A stretch of 64,000 bases of DNA from Petrolisthes cinctipes (GCA_033782935.1 JAWQEG010000003.1:5034501-5098500); one strand, 5' to 3'. Positions 35,701-49,875 are shown, numbered from the stretch's first letter. Notes: a model not told the origin generated them from the sequence alone. Made by a program: numbers and translations.

Positions 35701-37172
35701 TTTGAGCCTGAATTTGAGATATAAACGGGTACTGAAGATGCATGCACATATCGACTTTTGTGCACCTAAAAGATCGATTTTCAGTATGTTTTGAGCATGA
35801 ATTTTGAAAATACTCTAACACGGAGTAGGCATGTACAGATCGCTTCTGGGACCCCTAAATATCGAATTTTCGGGTGTTTTGGGACTGAATTTGAGATATC
35901 GACTTTTTGGCACCTAAAAGATCGATTTTTAGCATGTTTTTAGCCTATATTTTGAAAATATTCTAGCACTGTACAGATTGCTTCTTGGACCCCAATATAT
36001 TGAATTTTTGGGTGTTTTGAGCCTGAATTTGAGATATAAACGGGTACAGAAGATACATGCACATATTGACTTTGGGCACCAAAAATATCGATTTTCAGCA
36101 TGTTTTGGGCCTGAATTTTGAAAATACTCTAACACGGAGTAGGCATGTACAGATTGCTTCTGGGACCCCAAAATATTGAATTTTCGGGTGTTTTCAGCCT
36201 GAATTTGAGATATAAACGGGTACTGAAGATGCATGCACATATCGACTTTTGGGCACCTAAAAGATCGATTTTCAGTATGTTTTTGGCCTGTATTTTGAAA
36301 ATACTCTAACACGGAGTAGGCATGTACAGATACCTTCTGGGACCTCTAAATATCATATTTTCGGGTGTTTTGGGACTGAATTTGAGATATCGATTTTTTG
36401 GCACCTAAAATGTCGATTTTCAGCATGTTTTTAGCCTATATTTTGAAAATATTATAGCACTGTGTAGGCATGTACAGATTGCTTCTGGGACCCCAAAATA
36501 TTGAATTTTCGGGTGTTTTGAGCCTGAATTTGAGATATAAACGGGTACTGAAGATGCATGCACATATCGACTTTTGTGCACCTAAAAGATCGATTTTCAG
36601 TATGTTTTGAGCATGTATTTTGAAAATACTCTAACACGGAGTAGGCATGTACAGATCGCTATTGGGACCCCTAAATATCGAATTTTCGGGTGTTTTGGGA
36701 CTGAATTTGAGATATCGACTTTTTGGCACCTAAAAGATCGATTTTTAGCATGATTTTAGCCTATATCTTGAAAATATTCTAGCACTGTACAGATTGCATC
36801 TGGGACCCCAAAATATTGAATTTTCGGGTGTTTTGAGCCTGAATTTGAGATATAAACGGGTACAGAAGATACATGCACATATTGACTTTAGGCACCAAAA
36901 ATATCGATTTTCAGCATGTTTTGGGCCTGAATTTTGAAAATACTCTAACACGTAGTAGGCATGTACAGATCGCTTCTGGGACCCCAAAATATCGAATTTT
37001 CGGGTGTTTAGGGCCAGAATTTGAGATATAAACGGGTACAGAAGATGCATGCACATATCGACTTTTGGGCACCTAAAAGATCGATTTTCAGTATGTTTTT
37101 GGCCTGTATTTTGAAAATACTCTAACACGGAGTAGGCATGTACAGATACCTTCTGGGACCTCTAAATATCGA
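32737..37172 (+). repeat. Mixed segment with a copy of the T-run block and degenerate 816-bp pentamers
   Basis: Unit starts are 32737, 33238, 33555, 34056, 34559, 35050, 35375, 35866, 36357 and 36682; lengths are 501, 317, 501, 503, 491, 325, 491, 491, 325 and 491. 34056 to about 35374 copies 29296 to about 30614 at an offset of 4760 bp, including the T-run and the tcgtgtgtt variant of A. The 501-bp unit at 33555 belongs instead to the 26338/27164 family (offset 6391 from 27164). So two pieces from different upstream places lie side by side. The 317-bp dimer at 33238 has an A with an 8-bp deletion (gcactgtgtacag) and a B/C hybrid. Confidence 0.75.
34386..34396 (+). repeat. T11 run in a C monomer (copy of the 29627 insertion)
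   Basis: This is the same rare insertion as at 29627-29636: ttccg, then eleven T, then atgcctg. One g has become or been replaced by t relative to the upstream copy. It marks the 4760-bp-spaced duplicate of the 29296 unit. Confidence 0.9.
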
Positions 37173-39481
37173 ATTTTCGGGTGTTTTGGGACTGAATTTG
37201 AGATATCGATTTTTTGGCACCTAAAATGTCGATTTTTAGCATGTTTTTAGCCTATATTTTGAAAATATTCTAGCACTGTGTAGGCATGTACAGATTGCTT
37301 CTGGGACCCCAAAATATTGAATTTTCGGATGTTTTGAGCCTGAATTTGAGATATAAACGGGTACAGAAGATACATGCACATATTGACTTTGGGCATCTAA
37401 AATATCGATTTTCAGCATGTTTTGGGCCTGTATTTTGAAAATACTCTAACACTGAGTAGGCATGTACAGATTGCTTCTGGGACACCAAAATATTGAATTT
37501 TCGGGTGTTTTGAGCCTGAATTTGAGATATAAACGGGTACTGAAGATGCATGCACATATCGACTTTTGTGCACCTAAAAGATCGATTTTCAGTATGTTTC
37601 GAGCATGTATTTTGAAAATACTCTAACACGGAGTAGGCATGTACAGATCGCTTCTGGGATCCCTAAATATCGAATTTTCGGGTGTTTTGGGACTGAATTT
37701 GAGATATCGACTTTTTGGCACCTAAAAGATCGATTTTTAGCTTGTTTTTAGCCTATATTTTGAAAATATTCTAGCACTGTACAGATTGCTTCTGGGACCC
37801 CAAAATATTGAATTTTCGGGTGTTTTGAGCCTGAATTTGAGATATAAACGGGTACAGAAGATACATGCACATATTGACTTTGGGCACCAAAAATATCGAT
37901 TTTCAGCATGTTTTGGGCCTGAATTTTGAAAATACTCTAACACGGAGTAGGCATGTACAGATCGCTTCTGGGACCCCAAAATATCGAATTTTCGGGTGTT
38001 TAGGGCCAGAATTTGAGATATAAACGGGTACAGAAGATGCATGCACATATCGACTTTTAGGCACCTAAAAGATCGATTTTCAGTATGTTTTGAGCATGTA
38101 TTTTGAAAATACTCTAACACGGAGTAGGCATGTACAGATCGCTTCTGGGACCCCTAAATATCGAATTTTCGGGTGTTTTAGGACTAAATTTGAGATATCG
38201 ACTTTTTGGCACCTAAAAGAACGATTTTTAGCATGTTTTTAGCCTATATTTTGAAAATATTCTAGCACTGTGTAGGCATGTACAGATTGCTTCTGGGACC
38301 CCAAAATATTGAATATTCGGGTGTTTAGGGCAAGAATTTGAGATATAAACGGGTACAGAAGATGCATGCACATATCGACTTTTGGGCACCTAAAAGATCG
38401 ATTTTCAGTATGTTTTTGGCCTGTATTTTGAAAATACTCTAACACGGAGTAGGCATGTACAGATACCTTCTGGGACCTCTAAATATCGAATTTTCGTGTG
38501 TTTTGGGACTGAATTTGAGATATCGATTTTTTGGCACCTAAAATGTCGATTTTTAGCATGTTTTTAGCCTATATTTTGAAAATATTCTAGCACTGTGTAG
38601 GCATGTACAGATTGCTTCTGGGACCCCAAAATATTGAATTTTCGGATGTTTTGAGCCTGAATTTGAGATATAAACGGGTACAGAAGATACATGCACATAT
38701 TGACTTTGGGTATCTGAAATATCGATTTTCAGCATTTTTTGGGCCTGTATTTTGAAAATACTCTAACACTGAGTAGGCATGTACAGATTGCTTCTGGGAC
38801 CCCAAAATATTGAATTTTAGGGTGTTTTGAGCCTGAATTTGAGATATAAACGGGTACTGAAGATGCATGCACATATCGACTTTTGTGCACCTAAAAGATC
38901 GATTTTCAGTATGTTTTGAGCATGTATTTTGAAAATACTCTAACACGGCGTAGGCATGTACAGATCGCTTCGGGGACCCCTAAATATCGAATTTTCGGGT
39001 GTTTTGGGACTGAATTTGAGATATCGACTTTTTGGCACCTAAAAGATCGATTTTTAGCATGTTTTTAGCCTATATTTTGAAAATATTCTAGCACTGTACA
39101 GATTGTTTCTGGGACCCCAAAATATTGAATTTTCGGGTGTTTTGAGCCTGAATTTGAGATATAAACGGGTACAGAAGATACATGCACATATTGACTTTGG
39201 GCACCAAAAATATCGATTTTCAGCATGTTTTGGGCCTGAATTTTGAAAATACTCTAACACGGAGTAGGCATGTACAGATCGCTTATGGGACCCCAAAATA
39301 TCGAATTTTCGGGTGTTTAGGGCCAGAATTTGAGATATAAACGGGTACAGAAGATGCATGCACATATCGACTTTTGGGCACCTAAAAGATCGATTTTCAG
39401 TATGTTTTTGGCCTGTATTTTGAAAATACTCTAACACGGAGTAGGCATGTACAGATACCTTCTGGGACCTCTAAATATCGA
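37173..39481 (+). repeat. Super-repeat II, upstream partial copy (2309 bp)
   Basis: Units start at 37173 (501), 37674 (491), 38165 (325), 38490 (501) and 38991 (491). They correspond to the first part of the 4293-bp super-repeat that starts at 39482, but lack one 491-bp trimer (the one at 39983, with cttccgggacc) and the later 677/325/491 tail. Shared markers are ttcggatg, gacaccaaaat, atgtttcgagc and tgggatcccta in the first unit, aaagaacgat and ggcaagaattt in the 325-bp A+C dimer, and cggggaccc at the end of the next trimer. Confidence 0.8.
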
Positions 39482-42400
39482 ATTTTCGGGTGTTTTGGGA
39501 CTGAATTTGAGATATCGATTTTTTGGCACCTAAAATGTCGATTTTTAGCATGTTTTTAGCCTATATTTTGAAAATATTCTAGCACTGTGTAGGCATGTAC
39601 AGATTGCTTCTGGGACCCCAAAATATTGAATTTTCGGATGTTTTGAGCCTGAATTTGAGATATAAACGGGTACAGAAGATACATGCACATATTGACTTTG
39701 GGCATCTAAAATATCGATTTTCAGCATGTTTTGGGCCTGTATTTTGAAAATACTCTAACACTGAGTAGGCATGTACAGATTGCTTCTGGGACACCAAAAT
39801 ATTGAATTTTCGGGTGTTTTGAGCCTGAATTTGAGATATAAACGGGTACTGAAGATGCATGCACATATCGACTTTTGTGCACCTAAAAGATCGATTTTCA
39901 GTATGTTTCGAGCATGTATTTTGAAAATACTCTAACACGGAGTAGGCATGTACAGATCGCTTCTGGGATCCCTAAATATCGAATTTTCGGGTGTTTTGGG
40001 ACTGAATTTGAGATATCGACTTTTTGGCACCTAAAAGATCGATTTTTAGCATGTTTTTAGCCTATATTTTGAAAATATTCTAGCACTGTACAGATTGCTT
40101 CCGGGACCCCAAAATATTGAATTTTCGGGTGTTTTGAGCCTGAATTTGAGATATAAACGGGTACAGAAGATACATGCACATATTGACTTTGGGCACCAAA
40201 AATATCGATTTTCAGCATGTTTTGGGCCTGAATTTTGAAAATACTCTAACACGGAGTAGGCATGTACAGATCGCTTCTGGGACCCCAAAATATCGAATTT
40301 TCGGGTGTTTTGAGCCTGAATTTGTGATATAAACGGGTACTGAAGATGCATGCACATATCGACTTTTGTGCACCTAAAAGATCGATTTTCAGTATGTTTT
40401 GAGCATGTATTTTGAAAATACTCTAACACGGAGTAGGCATGTACAGATCGCTTCTGGGACCCCTAAATATCGAATTTTCGGGTGTTTTGGGACTGAATTT
40501 GAGATATCGAATTTTTGGCACCTAAAAGATCGATTTTTAGCTTGTTTTTAGCCTATATTTTGAAAATATTCTAGCACTGTACAGATTGCTTCTGGGACCC
40601 CAAAATATTGAATTTTCGGGTGTTTTGAGCCTGAATTTGAGATATAAACGGGTACAGAAGATACATGCACATATTGACTTTGGGCACCAAAAATATCGAT
40701 TTTCAGCATGTTTTGGGCCTGAATTTTGAAAATACTCTAACACGGAGTAGGCATGTACAGATCGCTTCTGGGACCCCAAAATATCGAATTTTCGGGTGTT
40801 TAGGGCCAGAATTTGAGATATAAACGGGTACTGAAGATGCATGCACATATCGACTTTTAGGCACCTAAAAGATCGATTTTCAGTATGTTTTGAGCATGTA
40901 TTTTGAAAATACTCTAACACGGAGTAGGCATGTACAGATCGCTTCTGGGACCCCTAAATATCGAATTTTCGGGTGTTTTAGGACTAAATTTGAGATATCG
41001 ACTTTTTGGCACCTAAAAGAACGATTTTTAGCATGTTTTTAGCCTATATTTTGAAAATATTCTAGCACTGTGTAGGCATGTACAGATTGCTTCTGGGACC
41101 CCAAAATATTGAATATTCGGGTGTTTAGGGCAAGAATTTGAGATATAAACGGGTACAGAAGATGCATGCACATATCGACTTTTGGGCACCTAAAAGATCG
41201 ATTTTCAGTATGTTTTTGGCCTGTATTTTGAAAATACTCTAACACGGAGTAGGCATGTACAGATACCTTCTGGGACCTCTAAATATCGAATTTTCGTGTG
41301 TTTTGGGACTGAATTTGAGATATCGATTTTTTGGCACCTAAAATGTCGATTTTTAGCATGTTTTTAGCCTATATTTTGAAAATATTCTAGCACTGTGTAG
41401 GCATGTACAGATTGCTTCTGGGACCCCAAAATATTGAATTTTCGGATGTTTTGAGCCTGAATTTGAGATATAAACGGGTACAGAAGATACATGCACATAT
41501 TGACTTTGGGTATCTGAAATATCGATTTTCAGCATTTTTTGGGCCTGTATTTTGAAAATACTCTAACACTGAGTAGGCATGTACAGATTGCTTCTGGGAC
41601 CCCAAAATATTGAATTTTAGGGTGTTTTGAGCCTGAATTTGAGATATAAACGGGTACTGAAGATGCATGCACATATCGACTTTTGTGCACCTAAAAGATC
41701 GATTTTCAGTATGTTTTGAGCATGTATTTTGAAAATACTCTAACACGGCGTAGGCATGTACAGATCGCTTCGGGGACCCCTAAATATCGAATTTTCGGGT
41801 GTTTTGGGACTGAATTTGAGATATCGACTTTTTGGCACCTAAAAGATCGATTTTTAGCATGTTTTTAGCCTATATTTTGAAAATATTCTAGCACTGTACA
41901 GATTGTTTCTGGGACCCCAAAATATTGAATTTTCGGGTGTTTTGAGCCTGAATTTGAGATATAAACGGGTACAGAAGATACATGCACATATTGACTTTGG
42001 GCACCAAAAATATCGATTTTCAGCATGTTTTGGGCCTGAATTTTGAAAATACTCTAACACGGAGTAGGCATGTACAGATCGCTTATGGGACCCCAAAATA
42101 TCGAATTTTCGGGTGTTTAGGGCCAGAATTTGAGATATAAACGGGTACAGAAGATGCATGCACATATCGACTTTTGGGCACCTAAAAGATCGATTTTCAG
42201 TATGTTTTTGGCCTGTATTTTGAAAATACTCTAACACGGAGTAGGCATGTACAGATACCTTCTGGGACCTCTAAATATCGAATTTTCGGGTGTTTTGGGA
42301 CTGAATTTGAGATATCGATTTTTTGGCACCTAAAATGTCGATTTTTAGCATGTTTTTAGCCTATATTTTGAAAATATTCTAGCACTGTGTAGGCATGTAC

Positions 42401-43774
42401 AGATTGCTTCTGGGACCCCAAAATATTGAATTTTCGGGTGTTTTGAGCCTGAATTTGAGATATAAACGGGTACAGAAGATACATGCACATATTGACTTTG
42501 GGCATCTAAAATATCGATTTTCAGCATGTTTTGGGCCTGTATTTTGAAAATACTCTAACACTGAGTAGGCATGTACAGATTGCTTCTGGGACCCCAAAAT
42601 ATTCAATTTTCGGGTGTTTTGAGCCTGAATTTGAGATATAAACGGGTACAGAAGATACATGCACATATTGACTTTGGGCACCAAAAATATCGATTTTCAG
42701 CATGTTTTGGGCCTGAATTTTGAAAATACTCTAACACAGAGTAGGCATGTACAGATCGCTTATGGGACCCCAAAATATCGAATTTTCGGGTGTTTAGGGC
42801 CAGAATTTGAGATATAAACGGGTACAGAAGATGCATGCACATATCGACTTTTGGGCACCTAAAAGATCGATTTTCAGTAAGTTTTGAGCATGTATTTTGA
42901 AAATACTCTAACACGGAGTAGGCATGTACAGATCGCTTCTGGGACCCCTAAAGATCGAATTTTCGGGTGTTTTGGGACTAAATTTGAGATATCGACTTTT
43001 TGGCACCTAAAAGATCGATTTTTAGCATGTTTTTAGCCTATATTTTGAAAATATTCTAGCACTGTGTAGGCATGTACAGATTGCTTCTGGGACCCCAAAA
43101 TATTGAATTTTCGGGTGTTTTGAGCCTGAATTTGAGATATAAACGGGTACTGAAGATGCATGCACATATCGACTTTTGTGCACCTAAAAGATCGATTTTC
43201 AGTATGTTGTGAGCATGTATTTTGAAAATACTCTAACACGGCGTAGGCATGTACAGATCGCTTCGGGGACCCCTAAATATCGAATTTTCGGGTGTTTTGG
43301 GACTGAATTTGAGATATCGATTTTTTGGCACCTAAAATGTCGATTTTCAGCATGTTTTTAGCCTATATTTTGAAAATATTCTAGCACTGTACAGATTGCT
43401 TCTGGGACCCCAAAATATTGAATTTTCGGGTGTTTTGAGCCTGAATTTGAGATATAAACGGGTACAGAAGATACATGCACATATTGACTTTGGGCACCAA
43501 AAATATCGATTTTCAGCATGTTTTGGGCCTGAATTTTGAAAATACTCTAACACGGAGTAGGCATGTACAGATCGCTTATGGTACCCCAAAATATCGAATT
43601 TTCGGGTGTTTAGGGCCAGAATTTGAGATATAAACGGGTACAGAAGATGCATGCACATATCGACTTTTGGGCACCTAAAAGATCGATTTTCAGTATGTTT
43701 TTGGCCTGTATTTTGAAAATACTCTAACACGGAGTAGGCATGTACAGATACCTTCTGGGACCTCTAAATATCGA
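39482..43774 (+). repeat. Super-repeat II, copy 1 (4293 bp)
   Basis: Units start at 39482 (501), 39983 (491), 40474 (491), 40965 (325), 41290 (501), 41791 (491), 42282 (677), 42959 (325) and 43284 (491). The same order and lengths repeat exactly in the next 4293 bp. By eye I noted about a dozen substitutions between the copies and no length difference. Examples: ttcggatg here versus ttcgggtg; attcaatttt near 42601 versus attgaatttt; aaagaacgat here versus aaagatcgat. The block has 26 monomers (six trimers, two dimers and one tetramer). Confidence 0.87.
42282..42958 (+). repeat. Tetrameric unit A-B2-B1-C, 677 bp
   Basis: Monomers are A (42282-42429), B2 with catctaaaat and actgagtagg (42430-42605), B1 with caccaaaaatatcg (42606-42781) and C with tttagggccag (42782-42958). 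The tandem B pair is what an exchange between the B of one trimer and the B of the next would leave. Its C ends with the private cagtaagttttgagc, shared with the second copy at 46575-47251. Confidence 0.85.
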
Positions 43775-46700
43775 ATTTTCGGGTGTTTTGGGACTGAATT
43801 TGAGATATCGATTTTTTGGCACCTAAAATGTCGATTTTTAGCATGTTTTTAGCCTATATTTTGAAAATATTCTAGCACTGTGTAGGCATGTACAGATTGC
43901 TTCTGGGACCCCAAAATATTGAATTTTCGGGTGTTTTGAGCCTGAATTTGAGATATAAACGGGTACAGAAGATACATGCACATATTGACTTTGGGCATCT
44001 AAAATATCGATTTTCAGCATGTTTTGGGCCTGTATTTTGAAAATACTCTAACACTGAGTAGGCATGTACAGATTGCTTCTGGGACACCAAAATATTGAAT
44101 TTTCGGGTGTTTTGAGCCTGAATTTGAGATATAAACGGGTACTGAAGATGCATGCACATATCGACTTTTGTGCACCTAAAAGATCGATTTTCAGTATGTT
44201 TCGAGCATGTATTTTGAAAATACTCTAACACGGAGTAGGCATGTACAGATCGCTTCTGGGATCCCTAAATATCGAATTTTCGGGTGTTTTGGGACTGAAT
44301 TTGAGATATCGACTTTTTGGCACCTAAAAGATCGATTTTTAGCATGTTTTTAGCCTATATTTTGAAAATATTCTAGCACTGTACAGATTGCTTCCGGGAC
44401 CCCAAAATATTGAATTTTCGGGTGTTTTGAGCCTGAATTTGAGATATAAACGGGTACAGAAGATACATGCACATATTGACTTTGGGCACCAAAAATATCG
44501 ATTTTCAGCATGTTTTGGGCCTGAATTTTGAAAATACTCTAACACGGAGTAGGCATGTACAGATCGCTTCTGGGACCCCAAAATATCGAATTTTCGGGTG
44601 TTTTGAGCCTGAATTTGAGATATAAACGGGTACTGAAGATGCATGCACATATCGACTTTTGTGCACCTAAAAGATCGATTTTCAGTATGTTTTGAGCATG
44701 TATTTTGAAAATACTCTAACACGGAGTAGGCATGTACAGATCGCTTCTGGGACCCCTAAATATCGAATTTTCGGTTGTTTTGGGACTGAATTTGAGATAT
44801 CGAATTTTTGGCACCTAAAAGATCGATTTTTAGCATGTTTTTAGCCTATATTTTGAAAATATTCTAGCACTGTACAGATTGCTTCTGGGACCCCAAAATA
44901 TTGAATTTTCGGGTGTTTTGAGCCTGAATTTGAGATATAAACGGGTACAGAAGATACATGCACATATTGACTTTGGGCACCAAAAATATCGATTTTCAGC
45001 ATGTTTTGGGCCTGAATTTTGAAAATACTCTAACACGGAGTAGGCATGTACAGATCGCTTCTGGGACCCCAAAATATCGAATTTTCGGGTGTTTAGGGCC
45101 AGAATTTGAGATATAAACGGGTACAGAAGATGCATGCACATATCGACTTTTAGGCACCTAAAAGATCGATTTTCAGTATGTTTTGAGCATGTATTTTGAA
45201 AATACTCTAACACGGAGTAGGCATGTACAGATCGCTTCTGGGACCCCTAAATATCGAATTTTCGGGTGTTTTAGGACTAAATTTGAGATATCGACTTTTT
45301 GGCACCTAAAAGATCGATTTTTAGCATGTTTTTAGCCTATATTTTGAAAATATTCTAGCACTGTGTAGGCATGTACAGATTGCTTCTGGGACCCCAAAAT
45401 ATTGAATATTCGGGTGTTTAGGGCAAGAATTTGAGATATAAACGGGTACAGAAGATGCATGCACATATCGACTTTTGGGCACCTAAAAGATCGATTTTCA
45501 GTATGTTTTTGGCCTGTATTTTGAAAATACTCTAACACGGAGTAGGCATGTACAGATACCTTCTGGGACCTCTAAATATCGAATTTTCGTGTGTTTTGGG
45601 ACTGAATTTGAGATATCGATTTTTTGGCACCTAAAATGTCGATTTTTAGCATGTTTTTAGCCTATATTTTGAAAATATTCTAGCACTGTGTAGGCATGTA
45701 CAGATTGCTTCTGGGACCCCAAAATATTGAATTTTCGGATGTTTTGAGCCTGAATTTGAGATATAAACGGGTACAGAAGATACATGCACATATTGACTTT
45801 GGGTATCTGAAATATCGATTTTCAGCATTTTTTGGGCCTGTATTTTGAAAATACTCTAACACTGAGTAGGCATGTACAGATTGCTTCTGGGACCCCAAAA
45901 TATTGAATTTTAGGGTGTTTTGAGCCTGAATTTGAGATATAAACGGGTACTGAAGATGCATGCACATATCGACTTTTGTGCACCTAAAAGATCGATTTTC
46001 AGTATGTTTTGAGCATGTATTTTGAAAATACTCTAACACGGCGTAGGCATGTACAGATCGCTTCGGGGACCCCTAAATATCGAATTTTCGGGTGTTTTGG
46101 GACTGAATTTGAGATATCGACTTTTTGGCACCTAAAAGATCGATTTTTAGCATGTTTTTAGCCTATATTTTGAAAATATTCTAGCACTGTACAGATTGTT
46201 TCTGGGACCCCAAAATATTGAATTTTCGGGTGTTTTGAGCCTGAATTTGAGATATAAACGGGTACAGAAGATACATGCACATATTGACTTTGGGCACCAA
46301 AAATATCGATTTTCAGCATGTTTTGGGCCTGAATTTTAAAAATACTCTAACACGGAGTAGGCATGTACAGATCGCTTATGGGACCCCAAAATATCGAATT
46401 TTCGGGTGTTTAGGGCCAGAATTTGAGATATAAACGGGTACAGAAGATGCATGCACATATCGACTTTTGGGCACCTAAAAGATCGATTTTCAGTATGTTT
46501 TTGGCCTGTATTTTGAAAATACTCTAACACGGAGTAGGCATGTACAGATACCTTCTGGGACCTCTAAATATCGAATTTTCGGGTGTTTTGGGACTGAATT
46601 TGAGATATCGATTTTTTGGCACCTAAAATGTCGATTTTTAGCATGTTTTTAGCCTATATTTTGAAAATATTCTAGCACTGTGTAGGCATGTACAGATTGC

Positions 46701-48067
46701 TTCTGGGACCCCAAAATATTGAATTTTCGGGTGTTTTGAGCCTGAATTTGAGATATAAACGGGTACAGAAGATACATGCACATATTGACTTTGGGCATCT
46801 AAAATATCGATTTTCAGCATGTTTTGGGCCTGTATTTTGAAAATACTCTAACACTGAGTAGGCATGTACAGATTGCTTCTGGGACCCCAAAATATTGAAT
46901 TTTCGGGTGTTTTGAGCCTGAATTTGAGATATAAACGGGTACAGAAGATACATGCACATATTGACTTTGGGCACCAAAAATATCGATTTTCAGCATGTTT
47001 TGGGCCTGAATTTTGAAAATACTCTAACACGGAGTAGGCATGTACAGATCGCTTCTGGGACCCCAAAATATCGAATTTTCGGGTGTTTAGGGCCAGAATT
47101 TGAGATATAAACGGGTACAGAAGATGCATGCACATATCGACTTTTGGGCACCTAAAAGATCGATTTTCAGTAAGTTTTGAGCATGTATTTTGAAAATACT
47201 CTAACACGGAGTAGGCATGTACAGATCGCTTCTGGGACCCCTAAAGATCGAATTTTCGGGTGTTTTGGGACTAAATTTGAGATATCGACTTTTTGGCACC
47301 TAAAAGATCGATTTTTAGCATGTTTTTAGCCTATATTTTGAAAATATTCTAGCACTGTGTAGGCATGTACAGATTGCTTCTGGGACCCCAAAATATTGAA
47401 TTTTCGGGTGTTTTGAGCCTGAATTTGAGATATAAACGGGTACTGAAGATGCATGCACATATCGACTTTTGTGCACCTAAAAGATCGATTTTCAGTATGT
47501 TGTGAGCATGTATTTTGAAAATACTCTAACACGGCGTAGGCATGTACAGATCGCTTCGGGGACCCCTAAATATCGAATTTTCGGGTGTTTTGGGACTGAA
47601 TTTGAGATATCGATTTTTTGGCACCTAAAATGTCGATTTTCAGCATGTTTTTAGCCTATATTTTGAAAATATTCTAGCACTGTACAGATTGCTTCTGGGA
47701 CCCCAAAATATTGAATTTTCGGGTGTTTTGAGCCTGAATTTGAGATATAAACGGGTACAGAAGATACATGCACATATTGACTTTGGGCACCAAAAATATC
47801 GATTTTCAGCATGTTTTGGGCCTGAATTTTGAAAATACTCTAACACGGAGTAGGCATGTACAGATCGCTTATGGGACCCCAAAATATCGAATTTTCGGGT
47901 GTTTAGGGCCAGAATTTGAGATATAAACGGGTACAGAAGATGCATGCACATATCGACTTTTGGGCACCTAAAAGATCGATTTTCAGTATGTTTTTGGCCT
48001 GTATTTTGAAAATACTCTAACACGGAGTAGGCATGTACAGATACCTTCTGGGACCTCTAAATATCGA
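43775..48067 (+). repeat. Super-repeat II, copy 2 (4293 bp)
   Basis: Units start at 43775 (501), 44276 (491), 44767 (491), 45258 (325), 45583 (501), 46084 (491), 46575 (677), 47252 (325) and 47577 (491). Order and lengths are identical to copy 1. Shared rare marks include cttccgggacc, gaatattcggg, ggcaagaattt, gggtatctgaaat, cggggaccc, taaagatcgaattt, cagtaagttttg and tatgttgtgagc. Near-identity over 4.3 kb, much higher than between neighbouring units, means the block was duplicated recently as a whole. Confidence 0.87.
46575..47251 (+). repeat. Tetrameric unit A-B2-B1-C, 677 bp (second copy)
   Basis: Monomers are A (46575-46722), B2 (46723-46898), B1 (46899-47074) and C (47075-47251). It is the counterpart of 42282-42958 in the next super-repeat copy. 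Differences noted are attgaatttt where the other copy has attcaatttt, and gatcgcttctggg where the other has gatcgcttatggg. Confidence 0.85.
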
Positions 48068-49875
48068 ATTTTCGGGTGTTTTGGGACTGAATTTGAGATA
48101 TCGATTTTTTGGCACCTAAAATGTCGATTTTTAGCATGTTTTTAGCCTATATTTTGAAAATATTCTAGCACTGTGTAGGCATGTACAGATTGCTTCTGGG
48201 ACCCCAAAATATTGAATTTTCGGGTGTTTTGAGCCTGAATTTGAGATATAAACGGGTACAGAAGATACATGCACATATTGACTTTGGGCATCTAAAATAT
48301 CGATTTTCAGCATGTTTTGGGCCTGTATTTTGAAAATACTCTAACACTGAGTAGGCATGTACAGATTGCTTCTGGGACCCCAAAATATTGAATTTTCGGG
48401 TGTTTTGAGCCTGAATTTGAGATATAAACGGGTACTGAAGATGCATGCACATATCAACTTTTGTGCACCTAAAAGATCGATTTTCAGTATGTTTTGAGCA
48501 TGTATTTTGAAAATACTCTAACACGGAGTAGGCATGTACAGATCGCTTCTGGGACCCCTAAATATCGAATTTTCGGGTGTTTTGGGACTGAATTTGAGAT
48601 ATCGACTTTTTGGCACCTAAAAGATCGATTTTTAGCATGTTTTTAGCCTATATTTTGAAAATATTCTAGCACTGTACAGATTGCTTCTGGGACCCCAAAA
48701 TATTGAATTTTCGGGTGTTTTGAGCCTGAATTTGAGATATAAACGGGTACAGAAGATACATGCACATATTGACTTTGGGCACCAAAAATATCGATTTTCA
48801 GCATGTTATGGGCCTGAATTTTGAAAATACTCTAACACGGAGTAGGCATGTACAGATCGCTTCTGGGACCCCAAAATATCGAATTTTCGGGTGTTTTGAG
48901 CCTGAATTTGAGATATAAACGGGTACTGAAGATGCATGCACATATCGACTTTTGTGCACCTAGAAGATCGATTTTCAGTATGTTTTGAGCATGTATTTTG
49001 AAAATACTCTAACACGGAGTAGGCATGTACAGATCGCTTCTGGGACCCCTAAATATCGAATTTTCGGGTGTTTTGGGACTGAATTTGAGATATCGAATTT
49101 TTGGCACCTAAAAGATCGATTTTTAGCATGTTTTTAGCCTATATTTTGAAAATATTCTAGCACTGTACAGATTGCTTCTGGGACCCCAAAATATTGAATT
49201 TTCGGGTGTTTTGAGCCTGAATTTGAGATATAAACGGGTACAGAAGATACATGCACATATTGACTTTGGGCACCAAAAAAATCGATTTTCAGCATGTTTT
49301 GGGCCTGAATTTTGAAAATACTCTAACACGGAGTAGGCATGTACAGATCGCTTCTGGGACCCCAAAATATCGAATTTTCGGGTGTTTAGGGCCAGAATTT
49401 GAGATATAAACGGGTACAGAAGATGCATGCACATATCGACTTTTGGGCACCTAATAGATCGATTTTCAGTATGTTTTGAGCATGTATTTTGAAAATACTC
49501 TAACACGGAGTAGGCATGTACAGATCGCTTCTGGGACCCCTAAATATCGAATTTTCGGGTGTTTTGGGACTAAATTTGAGATATCGACTTTTTGGCACCT
49601 AAAAGATCGATTTTTAGCATGTTTTCAGCCTATATTTTGAAAATATTCTAGCACTGTGTAGGCATGTACAGATTGCTTCTGGGACCCCAAAATATTGAAT
49701 TTTCGGGTGTTTTGAGCCTGAATTTGAGATATAAACGGGTACTGAAGATGCATGCACATATCGACTTTTGTGCACCTAAAAGATCGATTTTCAGTATGTT
49801 TTGAGCATGTATTTTGAAAATACTCTAACACGGCGTAGGCATGTACAGATCGCTTCGGGGACCCCTAAATATCGA
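48068..49875 (+). repeat. Super-repeat II, downstream partial copy
   Basis: Units start at 48068 (501), 48569 (491), 49060 (491) and 49551 (325), the same length order as the first four units of the 4293-bp super-repeat. The sequence markers are partly changed. The 325-bp dimer here ends cggcgtaggcatg with cggggaccc, as in the dimers at 42959 and 47252, instead of having the ggcaagaattt form expected at that position. The super-repeat therefore ends here by a jump to a later position in the block. Confidence 0.7.

Noticed and set aside
39482..48067. Assembly artefact as an explanation of the 4293-bp duplication
   Set aside because: The copies differ by several substitutions spread along their length, so they are not a simple base-for-base duplication; read-level confirmation is still the decisive test.
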